Below the pieces are notes generated by a model. The model worked only from the letters and a program-made list of their open reading frames with translations. It did no database searches and was not told the origin of the DNA. Position numbers and translations under genes: made by a program. From positions 3,380 to 9,630 of the forward strand of contig JARXKR010000073.1 in the NCBI GenBank assembly GCA_030271565.1: DNA of 6,251 nt. The letters are read 5' to 3'. Each line of letters begins with the position of its first letter. Position 1 is the first letter of the stretch. The stretch comes from Pseudomonadota bacterium (GTDB taxonomy: Bacteria; Pseudomonadota; Alphaproteobacteria; Sphingomonadales; Sphingomonadaceae). Positions 5,824-6,251 of the stretch are shown here, in pieces.

Positions 5824-5848
5824 TTGTTAACCTGATCGGGTCTATAAG
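5824..5848 (+). promoter_or_regulatory. Possible cpdR promoter elements
   Basis: The region contains TATAAG (5843-5848, a good -10) preceded by TTGTTA (5824-5829) and GTTAACC (5826-5832). The spacing between TTGTTA and TATAAG is only 13 bp, too short for a standard promoter, so the -35 may lie elsewhere or an activator may be needed. TTAA half-sites at 5827-5830 and 5889-5892 recall CtrA recognition but do not form the usual TTAA-N7-TTAA pair. Confidence 0.3.
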
Positions 5849-5909
5849 CAGCCCCCGCGCGGCGCTCGATGGCGGCGCGACACAATGCTTAAATTGGAAC
5901 CAGACCGCG

Positions 5910-6251
5910 ATGATCCGCATCCTGCTCGCCGAAGACGAAGAAGCCATGCGCACCTACCTGGCGCGTGCGCTGGAAAACGCTGGCTACGACGTGACTGCGG
6001 TCGATCGCGGGACCATGGCGGTGCCGCTGCTCGAAGACGGCGACTATGACCTGCTGCTGTCCGACATCGTCATGCCCGAAATGGACGGGATCGAACTGGC
6101 ACAGCGCTGCGCCGAGATCAGCCCGCGGACCAAGGTGATGTTCATCACCGGCTTTGCCGCAGTGACCCTCAAGGCCAGCCGCGAAGCGCCGCAGGCCAAG
6201 GTGCTGTCCAAGCCGTTCCACCTCAAGGATCTCGTCATGGAAGTCGAACGC
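5910..6251 (+). CDS. cpdR: Single-domain response regulator CpdR (3' end cut off by window)
   Basis: The 114 visible codons form a nearly complete receiver domain with no output domain. They show the acidic pocket E8/D9, the phospho-acceptor D52 in LSDIVMPEMDG, T80 in MFITGF and K101 in LSKPFH. The segments AVDRGTMAVPLLE (30-42) and GFAAVTLKASREAPQAKVLSKPFHLKDLV (81-109) are characteristic of CpdR rather than CheY or DivK. In Caulobacter, unphosphorylated CpdR primes the ClpXP protease to degrade substrates such as PdeA and helps clear CtrA. Phosphate reaches it from CckA through ChpT. The family is about 118-120 residues, so only a few codons are missing and no stop is seen. The ATG at 5910 matches the family N-terminus (MxRILLAEDxE), although the upstream ribosome binding site is weak. 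It is divergently placed from the amidohydrolase gene with 149 bp between them. Confidence 0.93.
   Translation, partial: MIRILLAEDEEAMRTYLARALENAGYDVTAVDRGTMAVPLLEDGDYDLLLSDIVMPEMDGIELAQRCAEISPRTKVMFITGFAAVTLKASREAPQAKVLSKPFHLKDLVMEVER

Noticed and set aside
4594..5835. Long plus-strand open frame of 413 codons
   Set aside because: It is antisense to the amidohydrolase, covers the SapC terminator and the sRNA, lacks recognisable domains, and is a typical GC-rich shadow frame.
5827..5892. CtrA binding site upstream of cpdR
   Set aside because: Only isolated TTAA half-sites (5827-5830 and 5889-5892) are present. No TTAA-N7-TTAA arrangement exists.
1..6251. Mobile elements, CRISPR arrays, tRNA or rRNA genes
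   Set aside because: I saw no spaced direct repeats, transposase or integrase motifs, cloverleaf sequences or rRNA signatures on either strand.

Overview
This 6.25 kb window is GC-rich chromosomal DNA. It most likely comes from an alphaproteobacterium of the Sphingomonadales, possibly Erythrobacteraceae or a relative. The strongest clue is a nearly complete CpdR response regulator at the right edge, because CpdR belongs to the alphaproteobacterial CckA-ChpT-CtrA cell-cycle circuit. A SapC-family protein, an alpha-type UvrD tail and an RhlE-type helicase fit the same origin. No transposase, integrase, phage gene, CRISPR array, tRNA or rRNA is visible. Base composition looks even across the window, so it reads as core genome.

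Layout from left to right: (1) positions 1-100 hold the last 32 codons of a plus-strand gene, probably the UvrD/PcrA DNA helicase. (2) A convergent DEAD-box RNA helicase of the RhlE type lies on the minus strand (136-1563). (3) A small exported four-cysteine protein of unknown function is also on the minus strand (1698-2204). (4) Divergent from it is a FAD-linked 2-hydroxyacid dehydrogenase of the D-2-hydroxyglutarate/D-lactate/glycolate family (2311-3753). (5) A SapC-family protein (3815-4588) follows 61 bp later, has a good ribosome binding site and is closed by a clear stem-loop (4607-4642). (6) Positions 4643-4805 are non-coding but have their own promoter-like elements, a UUCG hairpin, an exposed CCTCCTCCC (anti-Shine-Dalgarno) motif and a textbook intrinsic terminator. 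I read this as an undescribed small RNA gene of about 100 nt. (7) An N-formylglutamate amidohydrolase-family gene is on the minus strand (4804-5760), and its stop codon lies in the T-tract of the sRNA terminator. (8) A 149-bp divergent control region with a TGACA-N7-TGTCA palindrome separates it from cpdR (5910 to the window end).

The genes do not form one pathway. Most are single-gene units facing toward or away from each other. The only plausible co-transcribed pair is the FAD oxidoreductase and SapC. The most interesting item is the candidate small RNA between sapC and the amidohydrolase gene. Its CCTCCTCCC motif resembles that of the alphaproteobacterial anti-SD ('cuckoo'/CcsR-type) small RNAs, which would suggest a post-transcriptional regulator of translation. 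That function is inferred from the motif and not demonstrated.
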